DNA of 57,356 bases from Cloacibacterium sp046296655 (GCA_046296655.1 JBKBLE010000014.1:1-57356); one strand, 5' to 3'; shown: positions 32,841 through 41,089, counted from the first letter of the stretch. Numbers and translations: made by a program. Notes: generated by a model from the letters alone, not told the origin.

Positions 32841-33479
32841 ATGAATTTTGTGAAGAAAATTTGGATTTTAATATTGATTTCAATGCTTTTTTGTAGCTGT
32901 AAAACATTGAAATATAACAACATAAAAAATGGTGATTTGGTTTTTGTAACGGCTCAAAAGGAAAATTTATCAGGTGCCATTAATCGTGTAACTCAAAAAA
33001 ATGCCACTGAAAACTATGATCATGTTGGCATTATAGAAAAGAATAAAAATGCCATTTTTGTACTTCACGCTGCTCCAAAAGGTGGTTCGCAAAAAGAAAG
33101 TCTCAAAAATTTTATCAAGAACCAATCTGAAGGAAATGCAGAAATTTATCTTTACAGGCTAAAGTCTGAGTTTCAATATTCAATTCCTGAAGCTATTAAG
33201 AAAGCCAATTCTCTGTTAGGAAAGCCTTATAATTTCAATTATATTCTCAATGATGAAACATTGTATTGCTCAGATTTTATCGAAAGAATTTTTAGAAATA
33301 ATCATATCTTTGAATTAAAGCCGATGACTTTTATAAATCCTAAAACAGGAAAGACAGATGATTTTTGGTTGAAATTTTATCAAGAAAAAAACTTAGAAGT
33401 ACCCGAAGGAAAAATGGGATGTAATCCTAATGGATTGGCTGGTTCTGAGAAGTTACTATTAATAAGAAAATTGAATTAA
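32841..33479 (+). CDS. YiiX/YebB-like NlpC/P60 superfamily lipoprotein hydrolase
   Basis: A 212-residue protein with a lipoprotein-type signal (MNFVKKIWILILISMLFCSC, lipid Cys at 18 or 20) and a permuted NlpC/P60-like papain fold. The His is in NYDHVGIIEK and the Cys in DETLYCSDFIERIFR; GDLVFVTAQKENLSGAI is the typical N-terminal strand. Such YiiX-type enzymes are predicted amidases or esterases of the envelope. The frame is open upstream to 32697, but ATG 32841 gives the signal peptide and is preceded by a TACTTTTA box and an A-rich tract. Confidence 0.85.
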   Translation: MNFVKKIWILILISMLFCSCKTLKYNNIKNGDLVFVTAQKENLSGAINRVTQKNATENYDHVGIIEKNKNAIFVLHAAPKGGSQKESLKNFIKNQSEGNAEIYLYRLKSEFQYSIPEAIKKANSLLGKPYNFNYILNDETLYCSDFIERIFRNNHIFELKPMTFINPKTGKTDDFWLKFYQEKNLEVPEGKMGCNPNGLAGSEKLLLIRKLN

Positions 33480-33534
33480 GCATAATATAAGATTCATAAT
33501 TACAACTATATCAAACCTTTCAAACTACAACAAT

Positions 33535-33993
33535 ATGACGAGTAATGCCAAAACCGTTCAAGAATACATTGCAGAACTTCCCGAAGAGCGAAGAGAACCC
33601 ATAGAAAAATTGAGAAATATTATTTCTGAAAATTTACCCAATGGTTTTGAGGAACAGTTGAGCTATGGAATGATTGGTTACGTAGTTCCGAAAAGTATTT
33701 ATCCTAAAGGTTATCATTGTACTCCAGAATTGCCTTTGCCTTTTCTCAGTATAGCTTCGCAGAAAAATTCTATCAATCTTTATCACATGGGAATTTATGC
33801 TGATGAAAAGCTCTTGCATTGGTTTCAAGAAGAGTTTCCAAAACATTCTAAAAAGAAACTAGACATGGGGAAATCTTGTATGCGTTTCAAAAAACCTGAA
33901 GATATTCCTTATGAATTGATTGGAGAATTGGCTCGAAAAATGACTCCACAAGATTGGATTGAAAAGTATGAAAATGCTTTTGTGAAGAAATAA
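33535..33993 (+). CDS. DUF1801 domain-containing protein
   Basis: A 152-residue soluble protein of the DUF1801/YdhG-like fold: TVQEYIAELPEERREPIEKLRNII at the N-terminus, EQLSYGMIGYVVP, SINLYHMGIY, and DMGKSCMRFKKPEDIPYELI. The family is related to iron-sulphur/frataxin-like alpha-beta proteins and has no established activity. It stands 55 nt after the lipoprotein gene and may share its transcript. It converges on murA with a shared hairpin between them. Confidence 0.92.
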   Translation: MTSNAKTVQEYIAELPEERREPIEKLRNIISENLPNGFEEQLSYGMIGYVVPKSIYPKGYHCTPELPLPFLSIASQKNSINLYHMGIYADEKLLHWFQEEFPKHSKKKLDMGKSCMRFKKPEDIPYELIGELARKMTPQDWIEKYENAFVKK

Positions 33994-34018
33994 AAACCGC
34001 AACTTGAAAAAGTTGCGC
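33993..34018 (-). terminator. murA terminator (GAAA/TTTC loop)
   Basis: The stem CGCAACTT/AAGTTGCG closes a 4-nt loop. On the minus strand it is followed by GTTTTTA, ending murA. On the plus strand the T tract is weak, so it may act only partly for the DUF1801 gene. Confidence 0.8.
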
Positions 34019-34024
34019 CTTGTT

Positions 34025-35338
34025 TTATAATTGAATTCTTTCGATATCTGCTCCTAGAGCTTTTAGTCTTCCATCGATGTTTTCATAACCTCTGTCAATT
34101 TGCTCAATGTTATGAATAATTGATTTTCCTTCTGCAGAAAGTGCCGCGATAAGAAGTGCGTTTCCTGCTCTAATATCTGGCGAAGTCATGTTGGTTCCAC
34201 GCAATGGGAATTCATGATTAAGACCTACTACAGTTGCTCTGTGAGGATCACACAGAATAATCTGAGCGCCCATATCAATCAATTTATCTACAAAGAATAA
34301 TCTCGATTCAAACATTTTTTGGTGAATCAAAACAGTTCCTTTGGCTTGAGTAGCCACTACCAAAACGATAGACAATAAATCTGGTGTAAATCCAGGCCAA
34401 GGTGCGTCTGAAACCGTCAAAATAGAACCGTCAATAAATTTTTGAATTTTATAGTGTTCTTGTTCTGGAATGTAGATGTCATCACCGCTTTGTTCCAATT
34501 GAATTCCTAATTTTCTGAAAACATTCGGGATAATTCCTAATTGGTTCCAATGTACATTTTTAATGGTCATTTCAGAACGTGTCATTGCAGCAAGACCAAT
34601 CCAAGAACCAATTTCTACCATATCTGGAAGCATGGTGTGCTCTGTTCCATGAAGATGAGAAACACCTTCGATGGTTAATAAATTTGAGCCAATTCCTTCA
34701 ATTTTTGCGCCCATTCTATTGAGCATTCTGCATAATTGTTGAAGGTAAGGTTCACACGCTGCATTGTAAATTCTGGTTTTTCCTTTGGCTAAAACTGCTG
34801 CCATAATAATATTGGCAGTTCCCGTTACAGAAGCTTCTTCTAATAAAATAAATTTACCACGAAGTTCTTTAGCCTTTAAAGTATAGAAATATTCAGTTTC
34901 GTCATAATGAAATTCTGCTCCGAGTTCTACAAATCCTTGAAAGTGAGTATCTAATCTTCTTCTTCCAATTTTGTCACCACCCGGAGTTGGCATATATGCT
35001 TCGCCAAATCTAGCAAGCATAGGTCCAAGAATCATGATAGAACCACGTAATTTGGCTCCATCTTTTTTAAATTCTTTAGATTTTATGTAGTCAAAGTTAA
35101 CTTGGTCTGCTTTGAAAGTATAATCACCGTGCGCATTTTTAGTAATCTTCACCCCAAAATCTCCCAGAATTTCGATAAGACGGTTTACATCATGAATATC
35201 TGGAATATTTTTAATTCTCACTTCTTCGTCAGTTAAAAGCACTGCACAAAGAATTTGCAACGCTTCATTTTTGGCACCTTGTGGTGTGATTTCGCCGTGT
35301 AATTTTTTTCCTCCTCTTATTTGAAATGCTTCACTCAT
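34025..35338 (-). CDS. murA: UDP-N-acetylglucosamine 1-carboxyvinyltransferase with Asp at the Cys115 position
   Basis: MurA adds enolpyruvate from PEP to UDP-GlcNAc, the first committed step of peptidoglycan synthesis. The 437 residues match the family (GAKNEALQILCAVLL with the Lys-Asn pair, EIGSWIGLAAMTRSEMTI, and FESRLFFVDKLIDMGA). The loop that holds the catalytic Cys in E. coli (PGGC) reads PGGDKIGRRRLDTH: Asp122, codon GAC at 34973-34975, replaces Cys. This change is known in fosfomycin-insensitive MurA enzymes of other phyla. The ATG overlaps the DUF4290 stop (TAATG), so translation is coupled. Confidence 0.96.
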   Translation of the reverse strand: MSEAFQIRGGKKLHGEITPQGAKNEALQILCAVLLTDEEVRIKNIPDIHDVNRLIEILGDFGVKITKNAHGDYTFKADQVNFDYIKSKEFKKDGAKLRGSIMILGPMLARFGEAYMPTPGGDKIGRRRLDTHFQGFVELGAEFHYDETEYFYTLKAKELRGKFILLEEASVTGTANIIMAAVLAKGKTRIYNAACEPYLQQLCRMLNRMGAKIEGIGSNLLTIEGVSHLHGTEHTMLPDMVEIGSWIGLAAMTRSEMTIKNVHWNQLGIIPNVFRKLGIQLEQSGDDIYIPEQEHYKIQKFIDGSILTVSDAPWPGFTPDLLSIVLVVATQAKGTVLIHQKMFESRLFFVDKLIDMGAQIILCDPHRATVVGLNHEFPLRGTNMTSPDIRAGNALLIAALSAEGKSIIHNIEQIDRGYENIDGRLKALGADIERIQL

Positions 35339-35964
35339 TATCTTTTTCGGTTTTTATTACGGTTGTTGAAACGTTTTTTAGGGTTGTTTTTTTGGTTTTT
35401 ATTCTTGTTGGTAGAGTAATAAATTCTGCTTTTTTCTAGAGAATCTATACTGGTAAGGTCTAATCTGTTTTCTGATAGTTCCTTTAAATGACGGAAGATT
35501 ACCTCATCTTGTACGTGTTCTTTATTATACACATTATAAGATTTCTTCATGTTATTGGCAATTACTTCTATCAAAGCTTCTTTTTCTTCTCCATCTTCTA
35601 GTTCTATGGCTTTGTCTATCAATTGAAGGATGCTTTTGCCATAGAATTTATAATCTCCCTGAAGTTTTGGGTACTCCATTTTATTAGGTTTCTGTGCCAA
35701 TTCTTCTCTGGTAGGGAAAGGATAGGGAGCATCTACATCTAAGTCATACTCTGCTAATATAAAAAGATGATCCCAAAGTTTATGTTTATAATTTTCCTCG
35801 TCACGAAGGTGCGGATTTCTCTGCCCCATAAAATCTACAATTGCGGCAGCCATTTCGTTGCGTTCTTCTTTGGTAGGAAGTTCCTTACAACGTTCTACGA
35901 GCTGCTGAATATTACGACCATATTCTGGTAAATGGAGACGAGTTCTTTGTGTATTGTATTCCAT
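35338..35964 (-). CDS. DUF4290 domain-containing protein
   Basis: A 208-residue protein with the DUF4290 pattern (MEYNTQRTRLHLPEYGRNIQ, MAAAIVDFMGQRNPHLRD, KLWDHLFILAEYDLDVDAPYP) and a highly basic, Asn/Lys-rich C-terminal tail (about 185-208) that could contact nucleic acid or phospholipid heads. The family is confined largely to Bacteroidota and sits in front of murA, here with a TAATG overlap. A cell-wall-related role is inferred from this linkage only. Confidence 0.92.
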   Translation of the reverse strand: MEYNTQRTRLHLPEYGRNIQQLVERCKELPTKEERNEMAAAIVDFMGQRNPHLRDEENYKHKLWDHLFILAEYDLDVDAPYPFPTREELAQKPNKMEYPKLQGDYKFYGKSILQLIDKAIELEDGEEKEALIEVIANNMKKSYNVYNKEHVQDEVIFRHLKELSENRLDLTSIDSLEKSRIYYSTNKNKNQKNNPKKRFNNRNKNRKR

Positions 35965-36010
35965 AATTGCAAAGATAGTAATTAGAATGATAAAGCACTA
36001 ATTTCGGTAA

Positions 36011-36415
36011 TTAGTCTATGAATTTTTTCTGTTGTTCTGGAGTGAGTATTGCGCAAGAATTTTTTATCAATCGATGGCGATTTCTTGCAATACAATCATA
36101 AACCCAATCTCTCAAAAATCTAGGAATGATTCTAAAAATTGATGCTAATGAGTATATTCCACCTAATTTTTCTGCAATGATGATGGCTGCATTAGATTTA
36201 TGGAGATAATATTTTTCTGGCTTCCAGAGATAAATAGTGTTGAGGTTTTTTTGTTCTAGACCTCTTTGTCTTAGAAATTCTTGTCCAAATTTTCCTTGTA
36301 ATGAAGCAAATAGGAATTGGTCTTTGGAGTCGTTTTTTAAAATCCAATGTACCCAAAAATTGCAGAAACCACAGTCTCCGTCGTAAAAGAGGTAAAATTT
36401 ATTTTGGTCTATCAA
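36011..36415 (-). CDS. DCC family thiol-disulphide oxidoreductase-like protein
   Basis: A 134-residue protein of the DCC (DUF393) family: FYDGDCGFCNFWVHWILKND, with the defining Asp-x-x-Cys-x-x-Cys at residues 12-20, and LASLQGKFGQEFL. It has a thioredoxin-like fold and is thought to handle disulphides. It is encoded 1 nt after the stop of a haem-binding protein on the same strand, so a role in cytochrome or haem-protein maturation is possible but unproven. Confidence 0.9.
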   Translation of the reverse strand: MIDQNKFYLFYDGDCGFCNFWVHWILKNDSKDQFLFASLQGKFGQEFLRQRGLEQKNLNTIYLWKPEKYYLHKSNAAIIIAEKLGGIYSLASIFRIIPRFLRDWVYDCIARNRHRLIKNSCAILTPEQQKKFID

Positions 36416-36416
36416 A

Positions 36417-36908
36417 TTATTCTTCCTTAATTTTTAGTTGTTCATCCGTTAGATTGTTCATCATGGCAGTTACTTCTTTGATGGAAATGAAATACGCCTG
36501 TAGTTTTTGTTTCTGTTCAGGAGTAAGTTTTGCATCTTGATGAATGAGAAGGTAAGATTCTAATGGCATTTTGCCTTCTTCTATTTCGTGGGCAGATTTT
36601 TTGAGTTTTCTGGCTTGTCTTAATGGTTCGTAAGTGGCAAATGTAGAAAAATTAAGTTCTTTTCTTCCTTCTTCTATATGGTCTTTTACCAACCAACCGA
36701 ATGGCTGAATATTGGTGTACCAAGGATATACAGATTCGTTTGAGTGGCAATCATAGCAGCTGGTTTTGATGAGTTGAGCTACGTCTTCAGGTGTTTTTTT
36801 AATGGTTAAAAAATCCATGTTTTTGTCAAATGGCGGATTGGTCTTATCAATTTGAAAAAATTGTAATAACGCAAAAGCCAAAACTAATAGAAAAAATAGT
36901 TTTTTCAT
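36417..36908 (-). CDS. Haem-binding domain protein (single CxxCH)
   Basis: A 163-residue protein with one N-terminal hydrophobic segment (KKLFFLLVLAFALLQFFQ), a signal anchor or signal peptide, and a periplasmic domain with the c-type haem motif SCYDCHSNESVYPWYTNIQP (Cys-x-x-Cys-His, residues about 50-54). The pattern matches the haem-binding domain family frequent in Bacteroidota, sometimes fused to c-type cytochromes. It is followed immediately by the DCC protein gene. A redox role in the periplasm is likely; partners are not apparent. Confidence 0.9.
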   Translation of the reverse strand: MKKLFFLLVLAFALLQFFQIDKTNPPFDKNMDFLTIKKTPEDVAQLIKTSCYDCHSNESVYPWYTNIQPFGWLVKDHIEEGRKELNFSTFATYEPLRQARKLKKSAHEIEEGKMPLESYLLIHQDAKLTPEQKQKLQAYFISIKEVTAMMNNLTDEQLKIKEE

Positions 36909-37312
36909 GATAGGTTTTTATTTGATGTGTGAAGTTACAAAATAAATTTATTGTTTGGCTATTATGCTTTTGGTTTTTGAAATAGAAAGGAGATTTGTTT
37001 CTATTTAGGAGATTAGAAGCGATGAATTGAAAGTAATGATTCTTACTTCTACAAAATAATATGTAGCAAGAATCTAGCAAGTATCCAGCAATTGTCTTAT
37101 GATTATGTGTCGTCCTAAAATAACTATACAACCGTTTAGTTATATTTTAAATTGCGCATTTTGTGTAGATTAAAAAAATAGAGTGCAATAAATTCTATAA
37201 ATCTCTATACGAAATACGAAACCAAATATATACAAAAAACACTGAATATATAGCATGCAGGCAAAATTTATCAAAAAATTTGCACTTTCGCAAAACTTTC
37301 GTATATTTGGGT
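36909..37312. other. Intergenic region left of the restriction-modification cassette
   Basis: About 400 bases without a supportable gene. It holds three degenerate 11-bp units (TAGCAAGAATC, TAGCAAGTATC, CAGCAATTGTC; 37064-37096) and a hairpin with arms at 37116-37126 and 37137-37149 (TAAAATAACTA with a 2-nt-bulged complement). Short frames here lack conserved features and are not called. Confidence 0.6.
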
Positions 37313-37387
37313 GTTGTGTGCAACCCTAAAATACGCACGACAGACGAAAATGAACAGAAAAATGAAAGAGAAAATGCCAACGCTTCA

Positions 37388-37451
37388 GCAAAAACAAAAG
37401 AGCTGCAACCCAACGCACAAGCCGACACAGTTGCAGCACATTTGTTTTTGC
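37388..37451. repeat. Left-end cassette hairpin
   Basis: Arms GCAAAAACAAA and GCTGCAAC pair perfectly with GTTGCAGC and TTTGTTTTTGC (19 bp), interrupted by a symmetric 3x3 internal loop (AGA opposite ACA). The 20-nt terminal loop contains CGCACAAGCC. Confidence 0.85.
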
Positions 37452-37513
37452 CCCAACGCACCCAAGCCCACCCACCACCCTAATAAGTAGTTGACAAGTT
37501 TTTACTAAATATT

Positions 37514-37557
37514 TTGGCTATCATCAGAGATATTGCTACTTTTGACAAAATTGTCAA
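37514..37557 (+). promoter_or_regulatory. Promoter and overlapping operator of the cassette controller gene
   Basis: TTG (37514-37516), 20 nt, TACTTTTG (37537-37544) is a consensus promoter. A palindrome with 7-bp arms, TTGACAA-AA-TTGTCAA (37542-37557), overlaps the -7 box and the likely transcription start. A further half-site TTGACAA lies upstream at 37491-37497. The layout suggests autoregulation by the HTH protein encoded 19 nt downstream. Confidence 0.65.
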
Positions 37558-37575
37558 GGCAAAATATTCAAGATT

Positions 37576-37902
37576 ATGAAAGAAACTTTTGGAGAATACA
37601 TCCACAATTTGAGAGTTGAGCACGGTTTGACTTTGACCAAACTTGCGGCTTCTCTTGATATAGACCAATCGACACTTTCTAAAATTGAAAATCAGAAACG
37701 GAGTATACCTGAAGAAATACTTCCAAAACTTGCAAAGATTTTCAAATTGGACATCAAGAAACTTGAAAACGAATTTTACAGCGAAAAAATTGCAGAAATG
37801 ATTTATCGAGTTCCGAACTCAGCCGAACTATTGACACTAGCCGAAGAAAAAGCTAAGTATTATAGAATTAAAAAGGTGGAACAAGGAAAAATAAAGTTTT
37901 AA
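37576..37902 (+). CDS. XRE-type HTH protein, probable restriction-modification controller
   Basis: A 108-residue protein with a Cro/CI-type helix-turn-helix at about 5-62 (YIHNLRVEHGLTLTKLAASL, DQSTLSKIENQKRSIPEE) and a C-terminal helix (about 70-105) likely for dimerisation. It starts a four-gene operon with a methyltransferase 2 nt downstream and a nuclease behind it, the usual place of C proteins that delay restriction after entry into a new host. A matching palindromic operator overlaps its promoter. Its ATG is preceded by CAAGATT. Confidence 0.88.
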   Translation: MKETFGEYIHNLRVEHGLTLTKLAASLDIDQSTLSKIENQKRSIPEEILPKLAKIFKLDIKKLENEFYSEKIAEMIYRVPNSAELLTLAEEKAKYYRIKKVEQGKIKF

Positions 37903-37904
37903 CT

Positions 37905-38960
37905 ATGATAGGAGCATCTTTATTTTCAAGTGCAGGCATAGCAGAAACTTACTTAAATGAAGTAGGAATAGAGATTGTTGCAGCCAATGAATTAATACAA
38001 GAAAGAGCAAATCTTTACCAAGCACTATATCCGACATCTAAAATGATTGCCGGAAATATTTTAGATGAAACCGTATTTAAAACCCTTGTCAAAAGCACCC
38101 CGAAAAAATTAGATTTTCTTATTGCTTCACCTCCTTGTCAAGGAATGAGTGTTGCAGGAAAAAATCGAAATACGGAGCAAATGCTCAATGACGAGAGAAA
38201 TTACCTTGTTTTTAAAATAATTGATTTTATAAAATTAAAATCTCCTGATTTTGTATTAATTGAAAATGTCCCAACATTTTTCAAGCTTCTTTTACCATAC
38301 AAAAGTGAATTTTTAAAGGTCATAGATATTTTAAACGATTTATTTGGAGAAGAATATAATATTGAAGCAAATGTTTATGATGCAGCTGAATTTGGTGTTG
38401 CTCAAAGACGAACAAGAGCAATTATAAAATTGTATCGAAAAGGTAAAAAATGGGGACAACCAAAAAAATCTGAAAAGCAAATAACCGTAGAAGATAAAAT
38501 TGGTTTTTTGCCAAGCATTGAAGCAGGGCAAAGATCAAAAATCAAATGGCATTTTGCTAGGAAACATTCTGAAAGCCATATTGAATGGATGAAGCATACT
38601 CCAACAGGTCAAACGGCTTTTGATAACCCCAATTTTTTTCCAGTTAAATCTAATGGAGAAAAGATTAAAAGCTACAATACAACTTACAGACGAATTAAAT
38701 GGGATGAACCCGCACCAACAATTACTACGAGAAATGATGCAATTAGCTCTCAATTAAATGTTCATCCAGGAAGAAAACTGAAAAATGGAATTTATTCAGA
38801 TGCAAGGGTCTTGACACCATTAGAATTAATGTTGCTATCATCATTGCCTCAAGATTGGAATATTCCAGATAAAACCCCTGAATTATTAATCAGAAAATGT
38901 ATTGGAGAATGTATTCCACCTTTACTAATTAAAAATATCGTTGCTCAAATAAATCAATAA
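37905..38960 (+). CDS. C5-cytosine-specific DNA methyltransferase
   Basis: A 351-residue Dcm-family enzyme that methylates cytosine with S-adenosylmethionine. Motif I is SLFSSAGIAETY (residue 4 on), motif IV IASPPCQGMSVAG with catalytic Cys78, motif VI LIENVP (Glu120), motif VIII AQRRTRAI, motif IX RVLTPLELMLLSSLPQ and motif X IGECIPPLL. The variable target-recognition region is about 190-290. Its gene lies 2 nt after the controller and 1 nt before the nuclease, so it protects one strand of the same site the nuclease cuts. The site cannot be read from sequence. Confidence 0.96.
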   Translation: MIGASLFSSAGIAETYLNEVGIEIVAANELIQERANLYQALYPTSKMIAGNILDETVFKTLVKSTPKKLDFLIASPPCQGMSVAGKNRNTEQMLNDERNYLVFKIIDFIKLKSPDFVLIENVPTFFKLLLPYKSEFLKVIDILNDLFGEEYNIEANVYDAAEFGVAQRRTRAIIKLYRKGKKWGQPKKSEKQITVEDKIGFLPSIEAGQRSKIKWHFARKHSESHIEWMKHTPTGQTAFDNPNFFPVKSNGEKIKSYNTTYRRIKWDEPAPTITTRNDAISSQLNVHPGRKLKNGIYSDARVLTPLELMLLSSLPQDWNIPDKTPELLIRKCIGECIPPLLIKNIVAQINQ

Positions 38961-38961
38961 A

Positions 38962-40410
38962 ATGACTTTAAGAATTGATAGTAAGAAATGGATTTTGTAC
39001 AGACACACAAGGGATTTTGATAAACTTTGTGTTGTTGCTGAATTTTTGAAGTCGTACACAAAAACAGGCATTTCAACAGACGAGAAAACGCAATTAAATT
39101 TAAAGTTGCGTGAATTAGGATTGTACAACGAGAGAAATCCTGAATTGCCGCTTGATGCAATTAATCACAAAATCAATCAACTTTCGTATTATATGTTTGG
39201 CTATCAAGCCAAAGTTGAAGGGCAGGACAGATTTTTATTCAGTCCGCTTGGGAATTTATTTTTAAAACACGTTGAAGACAAAGAAAAAACAGCGAAAATT
39301 TTCCTTACAATGCTTTGGGCTGTTCAATATCAGCACCCTCATAGCGGAACAGCCAACGATTTTCAACTGTATCCTTTTCGTTTGATTTACAAACTACTTT
39401 CCGAACCCAAACTTTCCAATAAACTTTATGCTTTTGAAGTTGCCTATTCCGTTGTTTTCCTACAAGAAGCAACTAAGGATACTTATAAAGAATTAGTTGA
39501 TGAATTATTGGACTTACGAAAACTTTCAGATAAAGAACTTGAAAAGAAATTCCAAGAAAACAAGCACGCCTTTGTAAATTCTGCGTACGAATGGGACTAT
39601 TACGTTTCGAGTTTGTTTGAAAGTGCAGGAGTTTTGAATAAACAAGATGGTGTTGTTATTACCAAACTGCAACACGGAACAACAAATACATTTAGAAAAA
39701 TCACGAGAAACGAAGTTTCTATTCCCGATAATCTAAAATCATTGGTAGAACAACTACAAAACGAATATTCGTTTTTAGAAAAACCATTATTACTCAATGA
39801 CCCTGAACGACTGAAATTGGACGTTATCAAAGAAATTTACAGTTTTTATCCAAAAACACTTTTGGTTGAAATTGGCGAAGCTGTTGATGACTTTAAATTT
39901 GAATTACTAAATCTTCCAAAACTTATTGAACAATACGCTAACAATAACGAAGGAGCAGAAGCATATCTTTTTGAAGATGCTTTAGCAGACGGTTTCAATA
40001 TGTTCCACAATGTAGAAGCACAAAAAATCAGTGGAGCAGGAAACACAGATTTGGAATGTTTGTACATTCCAAGAAGGAAGAAATTTACTGTTGAAGCCAA
40101 ATCAACTAAAAACAAACTTTCTAGCGTAAACGCAGGACGATTAGCAGGTCACAGAGAAAAAATTGGTGGTGCTTATACAATAGTTGTAACGCCAAGATAC
40201 GTTCCTGCGGTACTTCAAGATATTCGTACAAGTCCAATTGTAATAATACGTGCAAATACTTTTTCTGAATATCTATACAACTGTATTGACAATGATGTAA
40301 GAGAAATTGACTACGAAGATTTTGACAGCATTATTATCAATAATTTAGGAAAAGACATCAGTAAAAACATTTCAGACTTGACTATTTCAAGGTTCGCAAC
40401 TTCAAAATAA
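38962..40410 (+). CDS. Restriction endonuclease, AlwI/BstNBI-like type IIS
   Basis: A 482-residue protein with a large helical, winged-helix-like DNA-binding N-terminal part (about 1-200; FSPLGNLFLKHV and AKIFLTMLWAVQYQHP echo the AlwI/BstNBI family) and a C-terminal PD-(D/E)XK nuclease fold (about 335-440). The catalytic residues are Asp362 (GAGNTDLE) and Glu378-x-Lys380 (FTVEAKST). A protein of this architecture with two methyltransferases in its operon fits a type IIS enzyme cutting beside an asymmetric site. The family match is from memory of the pattern and is moderately certain; nuclease function is well supported by context. Confidence 0.8.
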   Translation: MTLRIDSKKWILYRHTRDFDKLCVVAEFLKSYTKTGISTDEKTQLNLKLRELGLYNERNPELPLDAINHKINQLSYYMFGYQAKVEGQDRFLFSPLGNLFLKHVEDKEKTAKIFLTMLWAVQYQHPHSGTANDFQLYPFRLIYKLLSEPKLSNKLYAFEVAYSVVFLQEATKDTYKELVDELLDLRKLSDKELEKKFQENKHAFVNSAYEWDYYVSSLFESAGVLNKQDGVVITKLQHGTTNTFRKITRNEVSIPDNLKSLVEQLQNEYSFLEKPLLLNDPERLKLDVIKEIYSFYPKTLLVEIGEAVDDFKFELLNLPKLIEQYANNNEGAEAYLFEDALADGFNMFHNVEAQKISGAGNTDLECLYIPRRKKFTVEAKSTKNKLSSVNAGRLAGHREKIGGAYTIVVTPRYVPAVLQDIRTSPIVIIRANTFSEYLYNCIDNDVREIDYEDFDSIIINNLGKDISKNISDLTISRFATSK

Positions 40411-40417
40411 ACTTGCT

Positions 40418-41089
40418 ATGATTACAATTACAAGAGAAAACAATATGGAATTAATGGCAAGGTATCCCGACAATTATTTTGACCTTGCAATAGTGGACCC
40501 ACCATATGGAATATTAAACAAAACAAAACGTGGCGGTGACTATAAATTCAATATGGATGAATATAGTCAATGGGATGTAAAACCTAATGAAGATTACTTC
40601 AATGAGTTATTTCGTGTTTCAAAAAATCAAATTATATGGGGCGGAAACTACTTTGGGCAACTATGGACAAGAAGTGAATACAACAAAGGATTTATCATTT
40701 GGGACAAAAAACAACCAGAAACGCTAAATAATTTTTCAATGGCTGAAATGGCTTGGAGTTCATTAGACAAGCCTTCAAAAATTTTTGAATTTAGCGTAAG
40801 AAAAAACAGAAATAAAATTCATCCGACACAAAAACCTGTTGAACTCTACGAATGGCTATTGAAAATGTACGCTAAGCAAGGTGACAAAATTTTAGACACG
40901 CATTTGGGTAGCGGAACTATTGCTATTGCTTGCTACAAAGCAGGTTTGAGTTTAACCGCTTGTGAAATCAGCGAAACATATTATTTCAGTGCATTAGAAA
41001 AAATTAAAGAAGCTGTACCTGAAAGTGCAATTCACACAAACGATGCAGATGTTTTTTCATTGACATTTCCCGAACAAAAAAACATCTAA
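40418..41089 (+). CDS. DNA amino-methyltransferase (N6-adenine or N4-cytosine), probably frameshifted at 3' end
   Basis: A 223-residue beta-class enzyme: motif IV DLAIVDPPYGILN near the N-terminus, HPTQKPVELYEWLL, then motif I LDTHLGSGTIAIACYKAGL in the C-terminal half. It should methylate the second strand of the asymmetric site. The frame ends FPEQKNI just after a run of seven A (41076-41082). In the next frame an open 30-codon extension continues to 41180, so the chain was probably about 30 residues longer before a one-base change in the A run. All catalytic motifs are intact. Confidence 0.9.
   Translation: MITITRENNMELMARYPDNYFDLAIVDPPYGILNKTKRGGDYKFNMDEYSQWDVKPNEDYFNELFRVSKNQIIWGGNYFGQLWTRSEYNKGFIIWDKKQPETLNNFSMAEMAWSSLDKPSKIFEFSVRKNRNKIHPTQKPVELYEWLLKMYAKQGDKILDTHLGSGTIAIACYKAGLSLTACEISETYYFSALEKIKEAVPESAIHTNDADVFSLTFPEQKNI

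Noticed and set aside
32744..32923. 60-residue N-terminal extension of the aminotransferase
   Set aside because: It is low-complexity translation of AT-rich upstream DNA without similarity to the family.
37116..37149. The bulged hairpin as the end of an insertion sequence
   Set aside because: No transposase or partner terminal repeat is present, so it is only noted as a hairpin.
37280..37483. A 67-codon plus-strand frame at the left end of the R-M cassette, and an 88-codon frame opposite it
   Set aside because: They run through the structured C-rich end and its hairpin, have low-complexity composition and no recognisable start context.
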